A model generated the notes under the pieces. That model saw only the letters and a program-made list of their open reading frames with translations. It did no database searches and was not told the origin of the DNA. This document shows positions 18,601 through 24,289 of a DNA stretch of 48,615 bases, piece by piece. The position numbers and the translations under genes were made by a program. This stretch comes from a virus. The stretch is taken from the IMG/VR virus record IMGVR_UViG_3300044630_001938, positions 1-48,615 of that record, one strand, 5' to 3'. Position 1 is the stretch's first letter. Every line of letters begins with the position of its first letter.

Positions 18601-20858
18601 TGTCCGTAGCCTAGGTTGTTGGGCTTTTGCTTCTGGCTGGCGAAGGAATAGACCTTGGGGACCTGCTCTCCGTTGACGTCAATCGTCTGGTGGAAGGCCT
18701 CATAGCCAGCACCAGTGCCGACCTGATTGGCACGGAGTTCCCTCAGTGCTTCCTCGAAATACTTCACGCTACCTACGGTATCCTTGTCGCCATTGAAAAT
18801 CTGGTTGGCAATCTGCTGGTAGCCATCCCTCGTGTTGGCACCGCCCATTTCAAGTGCGGTCTCAAGTGAGTGACGCATGGCGGCCCTGTATGCCATCCTA
18901 GCGTCAGCCTCGACGCCGCCGTCCTTGCTGGTACCGAAGAACTCGGCAAGATGAGTTCCAATCTGTCCCCTCGTGCTGAGGTTCCAAATCATGAGGTGGC
19001 CTAGGGCTTCGTGTCCGAAGTCGGCAGGCCTGTACTTCTTGGGGTTAAGCCAGATGAAGGGAACGAACTCACCGCTGGCATCCTTGACCAGATTGAACTG
19101 ACCTCTTGCGGAGTCAGCGAGGTACCTCATCGGGTCCACCACGCCACGGGCGGCTAGGACCTTGGCCGCTTCCTCAAAGGGGGCGGCGGTGGCGATAATC
19201 TGCTTCTTCTGCTTTGCGTCTAGGCTGGTGTGAAGGTGCTGGATGTTGAACCTAGCATTGGCGGAGATGCGGGTAGACTTGCCCTTGTCTGCGTCAAGGA
19301 ACACAAGCCTAGCAAAATTAGCGAACTCTGGGCTGAACTGCTCGAGTTTCGGCATGAACTTCTCGTCGAAGTCCTTGATGTACCTCTCATGCTGGACGAG
19401 GCCATTGATGTTGCCCCACATGTGCCTTACGGCACCGCTGTAGCCACCCCAGACCATGCCCATGGCGGCACCACCGACGGCACCACGCTCCCTGTCGTTC
19501 ATGTAGCCAAGGCCTGCGAAGAAGGCGGCGTCCTTGTAGCCGTGCTTCAGGGCGGCGGTGGACATCTGAAGCATCGGGTCCACTACCACGTTCAAGAACT
19601 TGGCGGTGTTCTGAGCGGAACCGCTCATTAGTTTGTTGCCAGCGACACGCTCCAGCACGGACAAACCATTAATCTGCTCGGCGGCGACGACGCCGCTTGC
19701 GAGCATGCTTGCTTGCTCTCCGATTTCTCCAGCGATTTCAGCCGTGGTCCTGAGGCCGAGAGAGCCAAGGTAGCCAACGGTTTGCCTGACTTCGCCAGCA
19801 CCGATGTCGGCCATGCCGTTTACTGCGGCGGTGGCGGTCATGTTCCTAGCCTGAGCAGAGGACATGCCGCTTCTTGCGGCCACGGCGTCGATGTTCTTTC
19901 CGATGACGCTCTCCACCATGTTGGCAGGAATGGAGATGGCCTTTGAAAGGCCAGTAGCGACGGCACCAGTCGCCCTGAGGGCGGCACCAGCGGCGAGGGC
20001 ATCAAGCCTCTTGCCAGCCTCGGTGAAGGTGCCCATGACCTTGGCGTAGGTAGACTGCTTTGCGGCCTGAAAGGCCAGCCTCTCAGCACTCGTTGCACCT
20101 GCGGCGATAGCCAAACCTGCACTAGCACCGCCAGTAAAGGGTGCGGTCAGCAGGGAAGGAAGTTCTAGGCCAATGAAAGAGATTGCGTGGGCAATCTTGG
20201 GGTTGGAGAACGACCTGAGTTTCTGGGCGGTGGCCTCGGACATGTTGACGTACGGAAGCGTCTCGTACACCGACATGTCGCCCTGCATAATCTTGTAACT
20301 ATCCCAAAGGAACTTGCGGGTCTCGTTCCACTGCTGGGCTTCTTCTTCCCAGTTCTGTGAAACCTTTCCGCTCTTGATGGCCCTGATGGCCGACCTAAAT
20401 CCGAACAAAAGGGACGTAGGATTCTCCGACTCGCCAATCATGCCGTAAAGGTCCCTCACCGAGCGGACGACGCCTTCCGAGGCGGATGCGGCAATCGTCA
20501 AAGGGTTCCCTTTCTCTTCGACCAATCCCTCCATGAAGGTGAGGGGGACTTTTGCGATTTCGCCGCCGACCTCGGCGATTTGCTCCATCCAATTGACATG
20601 CCTGTTGTGCATGCCCTTGACCAACTTCTCCCAGTGTTGCTTGGCGTCGGACCTGCTTAGGTCGATGACCTTGTTGGGGTTGGCGGCGTACCACTCCGCC
20701 AAGTTGTCTTCTTCGGCGGTCTGCGGGATGCCGAACACGTCCTTCTTGGGCGAAGTCGGCTGAAGGCTCAACCTTCCGCCAGCCATACGCATGGCGTTTG
20801 CGTACTGGGCGGTCTTGTTGTAGTCTTCTTGGGGCGGGAGGAGGGGGTCGGATTCCAT
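3645..20858 (-). CDS. Giant polyvalent virion protein (5737 aa)
   Basis: This gene covers 17.2 kb. The start overlaps the previous stop (GAGTAATGGAATC). The first ~550 residues contain Gly/Ala-rich hydrophobic stretches (near 226-255 and 457-475) that could enter membranes. HEALGH at 616-621 fits an HExxGH zincin. Residues 1925-2125 match the phage polyvalent block that starts FSIGG, contains a YPEMRDVRV strand and ends in an H-E-x-Q-H zinc site (HEAQH, 2111-2115). Around W4286 lies the W...E...G...FL...ISKEE module, followed by GHARHSD and EELQSD (4678-4683), the usual order in large phage and plasmid polyvalent proteins. Small beta-beta-alpha repeats occur near 1213, 4069, 4178 and 5487. 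Its place after the tail and internal proteins suggests it is packaged and injected. No RNA polymerase or Walker motif was found. Podophages of the Bcep22 type also carry proteins of over 4000 residues. Confidence 0.8.
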   Translation of the reverse strand: MESDPLLPPQEDYNKTAQYANAMRMAGGRLSLQPTSPKKDVFGIPQTAEEDNLAEWYAANPNKVIDLSRSDAKQHWEKLVKGMHNRHVNWMEQIAEVGGEIAKVPLTFMEGLVEEKGNPLTIAASASEGVVRSVRDLYGMIGESENPTSLLFGFRSAIRAIKSGKVSQNWEEEAQQWNETRKFLWDSYKIMQGDMSVYETLPYVNMSEATAQKLRSFSNPKIAHAISFIGLELPSLLTAPFTGGASAGLAIAAGATSAERLAFQAAKQSTYAKVMGTFTEAGKRLDALAAGAALRATGAVATGLSKAISIPANMVESVIGKNIDAVAARSGMSSAQARNMTATAAVNGMADIGAGEVRQTVGYLGSLGLRTTAEIAGEIGEQASMLASGVVAAEQINGLSVLERVAGNKLMSGSAQNTAKFLNVVVDPMLQMSTAALKHGYKDAAFFAGLGYMNDRERGAVGGAAMGMVWGGYSGAVRHMWGNINGLVQHERYIKDFDEKFMPKLEQFSPEFANFARLVFLDADKGKSTRISANARFNIQHLHTSLDAKQKKQIIATAAPFEEAAKVLAARGVVDPMRYLADSARGQFNLVKDASGEFVPFIWLNPKKYRPADFGHEALGHLMIWNLSTRGQIGTHLAEFFGTSKDGGVEADARMAYRAAMRHSLETALEMGGANTRDGYQQIANQIFNGDKDTVGSVKYFEEALRELRANQVGTGAGYEAFHQTIDVNGEQVPKVYSFASQKQKPNNLGYGQAPLRYIFEEFVSGHAENMFIHTNLQDLVLTPEEKPLRMYFERKYTERLARMQTELELAGVMAKHGGPLTKDGTPTVQAMVYDDGVYYRWPEMDNLLKNMVQAARNTNDGPVGKLSPEMQLAIAKKHRKEFLFNMSGNGATLKGEKERNEMSSNNAKGAFDVIDALPDNLKPKITVDEHGNRTADVYTMKDEVIDAFVDGGFLDPESGRVAKVFRDTYMQYESSGFATSNLVYAINIGDSHRTVSGNIFRRIFGDDVPATNRVFVPFELKVYYRTTDGSGKGLRSPRGGFTATVMDYTAVHRRQIKTWSRPDVKALWTNLGDFNADFHAYLLNFLRDPSSRVDSATLFRTKFGADAEKVRDIMYETFGASKRKDESYINPPREGYFSSHENPNFPIHSLKLENLVGVEKLSAAPFPYHNGRSYEPLRRNLSTAGFEEISANMFGNGQGYRVIRERNSESSGWKVFSPFGGLVGRYVDKDKAFKAAQKHLRKDMDAADVLALPTDEQWSQMNRPERLKRIQEDKLNYHQSKILKARGNLSVEGVAENGVGITLERNGPDEFVRKITDTRMRGNGMGLMDFYPESERKKFKAYALSNGLPERFFEGIRIREDDMPPDRKKVDFANLGSPMEVEGQMYDMLPVITFDKTFFDGLSRQKSEEVFSNLLESHLSKIARSYHDGNLLTSSVTKRVDSLNLENRQFQQAVAEGWKLLSDPRLEGKELPQTYKAAYDDVVARHEWCEDSKEPKWEQIRDSSNDADIRNLLGEIIKSKYNQDASNKVIQTLDRAFNGQWSRNKNVVEALRQLNLVDKEGVAVPIQNSDGLSVFISANKDYSVHAKAFEKFMNSLPESQRGDVSFVAKTYFNHALHQEYSDLQYLAKGIDPSGMMKAGPNPRASAGGTRVIPSISPIAESSRRGNFISIRYEGVGQGGSKSSIATGEGIVFNISVSNRLAVRGGTEAPTNVMENRAKRLAPLPQFSALPNTIVDYVTGARFGKSELPNIAKDLSYTLVSSVSGADEHVVKVWTEFAKDNNPLTLAQGLFDIALDSGNQASLESAISFRKLALAADENSAQARFKSRYGTPENMAKPAYQAELKNASTAYWHEAVADHNTMASGLWDVGGDTTLIELHYQHGTSSQFHRLFGYDAGSLAKRVEASRARQKKFHDASEQTYNRSFSIGGVDALKPNRREEVIRTGLAKEIRFGNRSILAFEFSDADAYLDLAASQGKAHLLPFAGMPDAEQAFSDYAFEVKRRAADPKSEKYIPRHKQIGKETTLGKVFGHESMYYYYPEMRDVRVKWVDGHGGSAVTLPNGEHIIELGVRSFANSELNMKNDPEGLIFSDPQSASAKHIEQNPLASIVLHEAQHVLQYMANMDSEHGHFFNLNKEVAIGHFANLLGVRTNFADADVIGKAMKQNSIWSDADITATKDVNALASRIALAKDSPVFRELSSNAKPLLKTAVRNLSAFVAAEVDAGRMDEGISRRMLALDRAQEGVESVHDALTTYKEMMAVREEIRSKYPSYSANMHFDVDFRAATSALGLVRSVVAIEKATPQQRKLLIRQAFEDFVDLDYIMTPSERMARETESRRMLTQEELSKSPRTFTEDILPQGSVLGIIQKAMDSSTVETTKGLMEKQTASFDAFDKGYVSPVRTVMMSIGGIGESKDYADNNAFTLLGKFALSRFLLAKSNAEFTNIRRFLVSQKGWEVVDGKMTLVTGNYVVSGDFNDAVARLSKKFRPTTLQEGVNRTAYPLYNVQKESGTYTIGEIAEIAGIKIESEDILSLGNSVMDKVAGDEFPPVFKVSEIKGLLGEYSKESADLVLLDSIVGRLDQEKVLTKNDLLNLMAYNHSDLEMLYNVSETNIGTNRAKNVEGRTITKEMKMRIIKLYPQLAKSAVKNILFVNRNGNRSLPFAGGNKEYTYGRFKVSGGHISFEAPMFEAAAEAGIPLDDIKAFRERISKGVNQRIVGHGMNMDPQIASERADAMNERLSRLAVLMEPVMEKAYESIIEQNKKDPNKAKVLWMAMMEEVEIAALRISYMDQYSGSRATQTETYGMVGGFDSTINVTESTIRGLGRIYGETSHAASIRESGGYNQRLRPNVPIPVQGFMPSLHMLHGNFLFGTIPQEGLARRELGLELSPAMAMNRKERTILTAAEEYNDSSRNTGKGLSDYLTGSFHDLQDQFRIQHSNWSEGDFGGMMGRMRSYVEIVQNRKDNVRDMKERVTRMHMGLQAGETRQNILESEWNSREVLGEVDRLMQEGLTQDAAFEDIIGRLDRRYEMAKAEEKDISSVLEMQLDSFAAHANAFGGVAIDKNGVYRLPNNTAPIEVMTPHRFVNNASTIVAGASLITIKDKSFVDLDLSIAEPDQPTSAIFPDVGSEQGLPQEVARAINTTAHSIEGVVTGLIGSAVMNNDTMVLSPNRQNPVMLSYLERLSPDGQEAAGLSSVMPNNVWIVVGGQMYASHNMFLSYHDLMAEGTTDLIQFATSNLRDQINSDYQTGGIFSGSEMTKNKYLSGPKLNHGVLGLMLAPYVLAHDTLGFPVTEGTSVMHKRGGLMTEKFSELVESAKTADMRDPAQRAAFNQKLTEWIASQDSGYLQRLIYECSGASVVDGVVLRMNMLNTHILAMEHPERAERLNKANELGAIHGFDDAFGDSQLYTKDSPRGKSADVNKYMHERIRASALEVDMWRGVFFGLAAAKEIETRLPNRHPYSTSGRVRNRSREYVADSDSLVYARPMPSYRRLKDKGFDVDSVATETYMQEAGFGSALGTQRSRASISQTDIRSKINMGVNNRVSVISGPISLYDAIAKYTDEARTEYLQIDNDGMATGIKDAWYKHTGEEQGAIAPHFVGNGEKRNVVSLQTRKYPIGAVARRKLMVNRLAAAAEQMGTTELSVQPARFTSTKRVSSAFIGVSSKEKRAEAFYLQDPVAIAFSGQSFVSSRTSERDRPSLGFAWKRLEDGRIMLNISPDTNIGGYLDASQGTEYITAMGMSHRRTLGWDVESGTLIPMSPLSILRRFYHEKSKTDIGRRAASYMDFTDPVVRLQYEAGAKAIVKRVYGGVNTRKMSASYLAKYGNKNDAVFDAYQRIMQDSEVMEFPEFKNDDAEVSRVVAMAELNSMASPEDGYVTVILPANATLEDIQAAFYTQVTHNSILLNAVGYLRAWQSDDFKRGSTSALADGSPHVQGYLTPNELRNVRSAVDNFLAMKVDNRTNATSRSDLGYPVLRAEGSDAGNLVQHMQNSINRYGLLMPNVFGDLGKLHERLSTSEGGYFMPDVERSIALNGDRSAVIDLIMPNSPHLQRYAWDGKSKADVSIIRKSDKSGYLVGHNVVSGVDAAGNPVKTRKVNSFRTEAEAKAYADRVAQGGIEAEIPSILFREGQFRLEDMDKQMAHSTTSGKANIYNGLRFADDFVSEDSATYNGEDKPIFTADSVYHVGNIDKTFATRAEAKAVQDMLLRTEAVTGTAPSRERINLSVGDVGVYEHDIRQGLQFAVGGSYIQFAPKVLSVLRTGLVPMMERNKSGALKKVKKAVDVATGNEWYEMFMENQVSKAEMRVLGLAEFLYDNKEHKISKEEVAKFIWAMYPTTGRVSHEQSTTPYVTNINSPTVAIRSAASRLLSERNRHLKAIEAAIETAPEDQKGEMVAYLASIRKMHDDSLKAALEQFYEKDRAEKIGSRPDLLENASDPRHLQPSGKFQAISDVEANFRAFDAITEPVMATYRHLFNDAFARARLEASARVAGFDLAIADFRSSDTTLNDISNWGLSLKATTAERPAESPRRVTLAGVENQIISGDSNRYGLSTIDTVPDYAGYTSGIGSYRWDTLYTDLETQKGNAYVSSLMALAEAEVDPVRKESLLRQHKSAKRIMSVRQLAKEATRNSGHKSTPSGTMQLGHARHSDVIVTAYHRANAPIAEVASSLQLSRDSIAVLGIEELQSDPYQGSTFGPKKDAMLGSTFEEAASTSLVSEFKQTERLIQEKEAAKENVSAPLAYINHSTKSKHRDALYEAIAQHHWDNSTALFRYLITQDYLNSNKDTSVTFNHEIKHKISKEAQKQYGLKEDYVPEVVFGENYDGSVHNLVWDAIYQDMSRNMMALEGDAYSMMYGFGNNEILGLAGISSRNLNRYTSNTNVHSLGTYIATFGLQFNKEFMARLDELGQYYELDFDEMRRPPVDFDKVALDSVLDFKRRVERAVPEMFSEGHSFRQDVSLFNNWQRTTLRALAYLERAYYMEGSQIVDYKNKRGGLHTEKGNYQSAEPEVMMKTKQPVILTPIKLDSFASEASGLTAGRVRPADAYKNARRIARKIGFRGFKYLEMTPAQQVAFDFRTRAAILGMEPLAYIDMIDRSLQPPNENTPSFTVTKERADVLRKAIADPNKITLQDMDILGDGVFKIIRGVDVDLDSSTSTPMERNRISAPSHAKTMLGRIFENNAPVIVSTYLGHTPDPELDGLKTRYNELKAKLGPLADGEFDYPDTIPLGEDNAYRGVMTNWYAMRALQSRKDALVVMDARHHRSRYSSNSNIVTLFNLGGGIIAPMNTSSMKKRHLLAAGYVLQEAKKQKTHGGFIEALHAGQFPDAFLAGQATMEWNGTNQNLKTHMGLAANEIIAQLPEITRDSNGGIKNTIDAVMDMVLIGDNKYGSDELRTLNKLITEIRGGRMTKERAIKAIEGMTDGKDIAKRIFTHFEKPQGVIMNVPIGRTHGYASNYGAPLWHNKLYYSGMQDALINQVSHDAFEIPDVSMRDGKYVVTDKKTGKVLAENIASFDEAQERAAQSAKYLGSVPIVSNFLKTFGKMGGYAMEGFMMATNKNESQAFQVANDTMKQDVQAPYLGMGKNAGVAGSAGMAQKFGSSFGTMQMQPAGTLPLEKTNLMNRQEARHGIFGPDMGEDPTNNALEHATALHAMGVRAGASPEQIAAGMHRLAGFTGPMLVIRPKFPTANHMAEAKKAIVQGIPFMSVRGVDTPQTMTKEAINMYKWYAKGAKNQNQYEPRTQLN

Positions 20859-21811
20859 TACTCGAGAGTGGTGCTGTTATTTTCCCAAACTTGTTGCTGA
20901 GGGCTGTCTCCACCCTCTTCGTCTTCCATGAGGAAGTCCACACCGTTTGCGTTAGCCGCACTCCTGAGTTTATCTTTAGCCATAGTCCTCACCTGCTTGA
21001 TGAGGGCAGTCTCGTTACCCTTGAACCTAGTGAACCAACTGGACGCACGCTGAGGCGTCATGGACAAGGCCATGGCCAAGTCCCTGTCGGAGGTGTTTCC
21101 TCCGATGCCACGGGTGCCGCTCATGACCTTCATGAAGTTCATGGCGATGCTGGCTTCGAGTGCCCTAGCCTCAGAGGAGGCTTCGCTGTAGCCGAATCCA
21201 GTAAGGAGTGCGTTCTTTTTGTAGATTTGCTCGAGTTTGGTAAGGTTTCCGAACAGGGTCTGAGAGTCGGACATCAGGCCCCTGAAGGCGTCTGCGGCCT
21301 CGTCGCCCCCCTTGAATGGGACATTGGTCACGCCGTATCGTGCGGCGTAGGCATGTACTGGTAGTTCCCTGACGCCCTGAGGGGTTGAGACCTGCCTGCT
21401 ACCTTTGGGGATAATCTTGAAGGTGGCACGCTTGACCTTGTCTGGGTTCTTTTCGTCAACTCCGTCCGTAAAGTCGAACGACTCGTACATCTGGAACACG
21501 TTCCTGCCCGTCTTGGAACCAGTAAGAGCCGCCGCCGCACCTACGTCATCCACGGCATTGGCATAGAATTCAGCATCTCGGGCGAACACGGAGGGCTCCT
21601 CTGGGGCCTTTTGGCTTCCGCCGCCTCCGCCCATGGTCTGACCCCCAGCACGCTTCTTACTGGCGAACAAGGGTGCCGCTTCCATGAGAGGGTTGTAGCC
21701 AGCCTGTTTTGCGGCCATGGCCCTCTCTGGGTAGTAATAACCCTCCTTGCCAGCCTGACCAAGGATGTCCTGAGGACCGACCCCAAACTGGTCGTCGTAT
21801 CCAGATTCCAT
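20858..21811 (-). CDS. Putative internal virion protein (317 aa)
   Basis: Starts MESGYDDQFGVGPQD. The first ~75 residues are Gly/Ala-rich and disordered (a GGGGG run near 56-60). The middle is mixed alpha/beta, and the C-terminal third is helical and ends in an acidic, Gln/Asn-rich tail. It has no recognised family. It overlaps both neighbours with TAATG stop/start junctions and lies directly before the giant gene, within the block that in short-tailed phages encodes internal core or ejection proteins. A role as partner of the giant protein during ejection is an inference from position. Confidence 0.5.
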   Translation of the reverse strand: MESGYDDQFGVGPQDILGQAGKEGYYYPERAMAAKQAGYNPLMEAAPLFASKKRAGGQTMGGGGGSQKAPEEPSVFARDAEFYANAVDDVGAAAALTGSKTGRNVFQMYESFDFTDGVDEKNPDKVKRATFKIIPKGSRQVSTPQGVRELPVHAYAARYGVTNVPFKGGDEAADAFRGLMSDSQTLFGNLTKLEQIYKKNALLTGFGYSEASSEARALEASIAMNFMKVMSGTRGIGGNTSDRDLAMALSMTPQRASSWFTRFKGNETALIKQVRTMAKDKLRSAANANGVDFLMEDEEGGDSPQQQVWENNSTTLE

Positions 21812-22611
21812 TACTCGTCGTCTCCCTCGTACTCGTACTGAAGTGCGGTGTAATTAGTTTCCTTGTCCTTGCCCTTGGTCGGCGTAATGACAACGACACG
21901 CCGAGAGCCCTCTCCAACTCTCGCAACCCCCGGAAGCACATAGGGTTCCGAAGCGGCCTGCTTCATCATTTCCTCGTCTCCGACGGCGGCAAGTTGGTCG
22001 ATAAGTTTCTGGTGAAGGGCGGAAGCCTTGGACGGGTCCTCCATCACGGCACGACGCATCTGCTTGTACTTTTCCATGCCGATTCCCTGAATGGCCGTCT
22101 TGACCCATTGGGAGTTCTTGGAGTTCATCTCCAGAAGGGCAGGCGTAAACCTCTTGGAGCCGCCAAGTTTCTCCTTCTGGTATTTCTCACGGACCTTAAA
22201 TGCGTCTTCATCCCTCATGCCAGTCTTGACGCCACGCTCGTCACGGGCTGGCTCGGTGCCAGCAATCATGTTGTAGCCGAGCAGGCCAGCACCGCCGAGG
22301 CCAACGCCCTGTGCGGCCATGCCAGCACCAGTCAGTTCCCTGTAGCCCCCAGATGCTGGGATTCCGCTCTGGATGATTCCCTGTTCATACTGCTTCTTCT
22401 GCTTGTTATATACCATGCCCTTTCTTTCAGGACGGCCAGCATTCTGGAATTTCAGGGGGCCACGAGTGCGAACACCCATGCCACTCGCAATGTCTTCAGT
22501 CCAAGAGCCAGGATTTAGGGCAGAGCCCTTGATTCTTTCTCCAAGGGTTCTTCCACCCTTGCCCATTAGAAGGCCCTTGAGGCCTCTTGCGGCTTTGTAT
22601 ACGAGTCCCAT
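21811..22611 (-). CDS. Putative internal virion protein (266 aa)
   Basis: Starts MGLVYKAARGLKGLLMGKGG, a basic amphipathic N-terminus that could associate with membranes. A Gly/Ala-rich hydrophobic stretch lies near residues 95-115 (GAGMAAQGVGLGGAGLLGYN), followed by charged helices and an acidic C-terminus. The start is preceded by ACTAAC, and the upstream stop is only 7 nt away. It overlaps the next gene (TAATG). No family is recognised. Mixed hydrophobic and charged layout and location fit an ejection protein. Confidence 0.5.
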   Translation of the reverse strand: MGLVYKAARGLKGLLMGKGGRTLGERIKGSALNPGSWTEDIASGMGVRTRGPLKFQNAGRPERKGMVYNKQKKQYEQGIIQSGIPASGGYRELTGAGMAAQGVGLGGAGLLGYNMIAGTEPARDERGVKTGMRDEDAFKVREKYQKEKLGGSKRFTPALLEMNSKNSQWVKTAIQGIGMEKYKQMRRAVMEDPSKASALHQKLIDQLAAVGDEEMMKQAASEPYVLPGVARVGEGSRRVVVITPTKGKDKETNYTALQYEYEGDDE

Positions 22612-22617
22612 GTTAGT

Positions 22618-24288
22618 TTAGATTTGGTTTCCGAAAGGAATGTTGGGGTATTGGTATCCCTGACCCTGAACCCTTTGCTTAGGACGCTTCATCAACGGCC
22701 TAATAGGCATTCCTTGAAGCGACGTTCGGGCCGCAACGTCTAGCGGAGGAGGCATGACGCCTGCTTCAGTCCTGTTGATGCGACTCGGGTCCATCTGCAT
22801 CGGGAGTTGGCCCATGTTCCTTACGGCGGCGGCAGGGTCGAAGCCGCTGTTGTCTGCGGTTTGCAGGAATGGGTTCATGCTATACCTCTTCCTAATAGCA
22901 TCTTCTACAGAATCCAATGGCATCGGACGCATACGCAAGCGGCTCGTGTCGGAACCTCCTGCCCAGCGGGAGGATGGAATGGCATTTTCGGTGCTTGGTG
23001 CGTGTCCAGCAGAAGGGTCACGTCCAAGGTCATTTACCGCATTACCCTTGGTCCAATGCAGGAAGTCGGGGCTTGCGTATTGTTGGGCCGAGACGTTCTG
23101 GAGCGTGTTATCGTTAAGGGAGTTGGCCCTTACACGGGCACGGTGTGCCACATCCTCTGGCTTTGTGGAATTTGCAAAATCTCTGGCTCGAATTCCTTGG
23201 GCGATAGCGTCATTCGCATACTTCTGTGCATTGTACGTCTGCATGCTCGCTCCTTCTGGGTCCATCTGCTCCCTAATGAATGACAAATCCATCAGTTCTG
23301 GGTCATACTCACCCTCTAGTCGGGTAACAAGACTGCGAACATTGCTGGCGGCCTGCTGCTCTGGGGTCATTCCAACGTCGCTGAGAGGCTCGACCTTGGG
23401 TGCGTTCGGGTTCATTCCGCTCTGGTCGTAGGCGTTTCGGCTATCCCAGAGGTTTTCGTTCACATCCATGTACTCGCCAGTCAGTTGATTGTCTCCGACC
23501 CAGTTTCCTCCTTTAGCAAAAAGTTTCTGGCGTGCGGCTTCACTAGCCCTCATGCCAGCGTCCGAGTTGGGGTCTAGGTAGGCATACTTTCCAGCCTTAA
23601 GGTTCCTAGCCATGGCATCATTGTGCCCACCACGCTGTAATGCGGCTTCAAACGAGGCCTGACGGCCAGCGGCGGTGTTCAGGTCATAGCCATAAGTTTT
23701 CCTGTACGATTCCCTGAGGCCCTGCTCTATCTCATTGTCAGCCTCGTATGCGAGACGGCCACCCCTAGACCTGATGTAATCGGCCTGCTGTTCGGCGATG
23801 GACTTCTGGGGCGGAGGGATTGTGGCGTTGGCTTTTACGTCTGCGGGGCCGACTGGCTTCTTGGTCGCCGCCTTTTTTTCGGCTTCAACCTTAACTTCTG
23901 CGTCAGTCTTGGGAAGGATAGGGCCTCCAGCCTTTTCTTTTGCGGCGGTAGCAATGCTAGCGGCTTCTGGGGTGGCAAATCCGCTGTTGTTGATGAACGC
24001 AGTATACGCCTGATTCTGTTTTACTGGGTCAGAATAATTCGGCCTTATGTATTGGTCGAAGAAACTCTGGGCACGCTTCTGGTATCCAGCGTTTTGCCTA
24101 AGGCTGAGTGGGGCAATCGGAAACAGTTTAGTCTGCTTGTCGATGTCTCCCTCGTCTTCTGCCTCCTGATACTTGAGAAGCCAGTCAATTCCTTGCTCGT
24201 CGGCACGTCCGATGCCAAGTTTGTTGAAATCTTCAACCGTTCCAGACCAACGGTCATTGTACTTAGAAATAAATTCTTCGTAGGTCAT
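22618..24288 (-). CDS. Putative internal virion protein (556 aa)
   Basis: The start MTYEEFISKYNDRW at 24288 is preferred over the ATG at 24330, because it lies one base after the previous stop (TGAaATG), like other junctions in this operon. The protein is polar, rich in Ala, Asn, Gln, Asp and Arg. A Lys/Ala/Pro-rich linker (about 130-165) separates an N-terminal helical part from a long low-complexity central part. No transmembrane segment or enzyme motif is seen. It is likely a structural or internal core protein, given its place between the tail nozzle and the giant protein. Confidence 0.5.
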   Translation of the reverse strand: MTYEEFISKYNDRWSGTVEDFNKLGIGRADEQGIDWLLKYQEAEDEGDIDKQTKLFPIAPLSLRQNAGYQKRAQSFFDQYIRPNYSDPVKQNQAYTAFINNSGFATPEAASIATAAKEKAGGPILPKTDAEVKVEAEKKAATKKPVGPADVKANATIPPPQKSIAEQQADYIRSRGGRLAYEADNEIEQGLRESYRKTYGYDLNTAAGRQASFEAALQRGGHNDAMARNLKAGKYAYLDPNSDAGMRASEAARQKLFAKGGNWVGDNQLTGEYMDVNENLWDSRNAYDQSGMNPNAPKVEPLSDVGMTPEQQAASNVRSLVTRLEGEYDPELMDLSFIREQMDPEGASMQTYNAQKYANDAIAQGIRARDFANSTKPEDVAHRARVRANSLNDNTLQNVSAQQYASPDFLHWTKGNAVNDLGRDPSAGHAPSTENAIPSSRWAGGSDTSRLRMRPMPLDSVEDAIRKRYSMNPFLQTADNSGFDPAAAVRNMGQLPMQMDPSRINRTEAGVMPPPLDVAARTSLQGMPIRPLMKRPKQRVQGQGYQYPNIPFGNQI

Positions 24289-24289
24289 T

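Noticed and set aside
3645-20858. Virion RNA polymerase (N4-like) in the giant protein
   Set aside because: One TTGR motif occurs near residue 4320, but no matching T7-type catalytic motifs were found and no N4-type partner genes are present.
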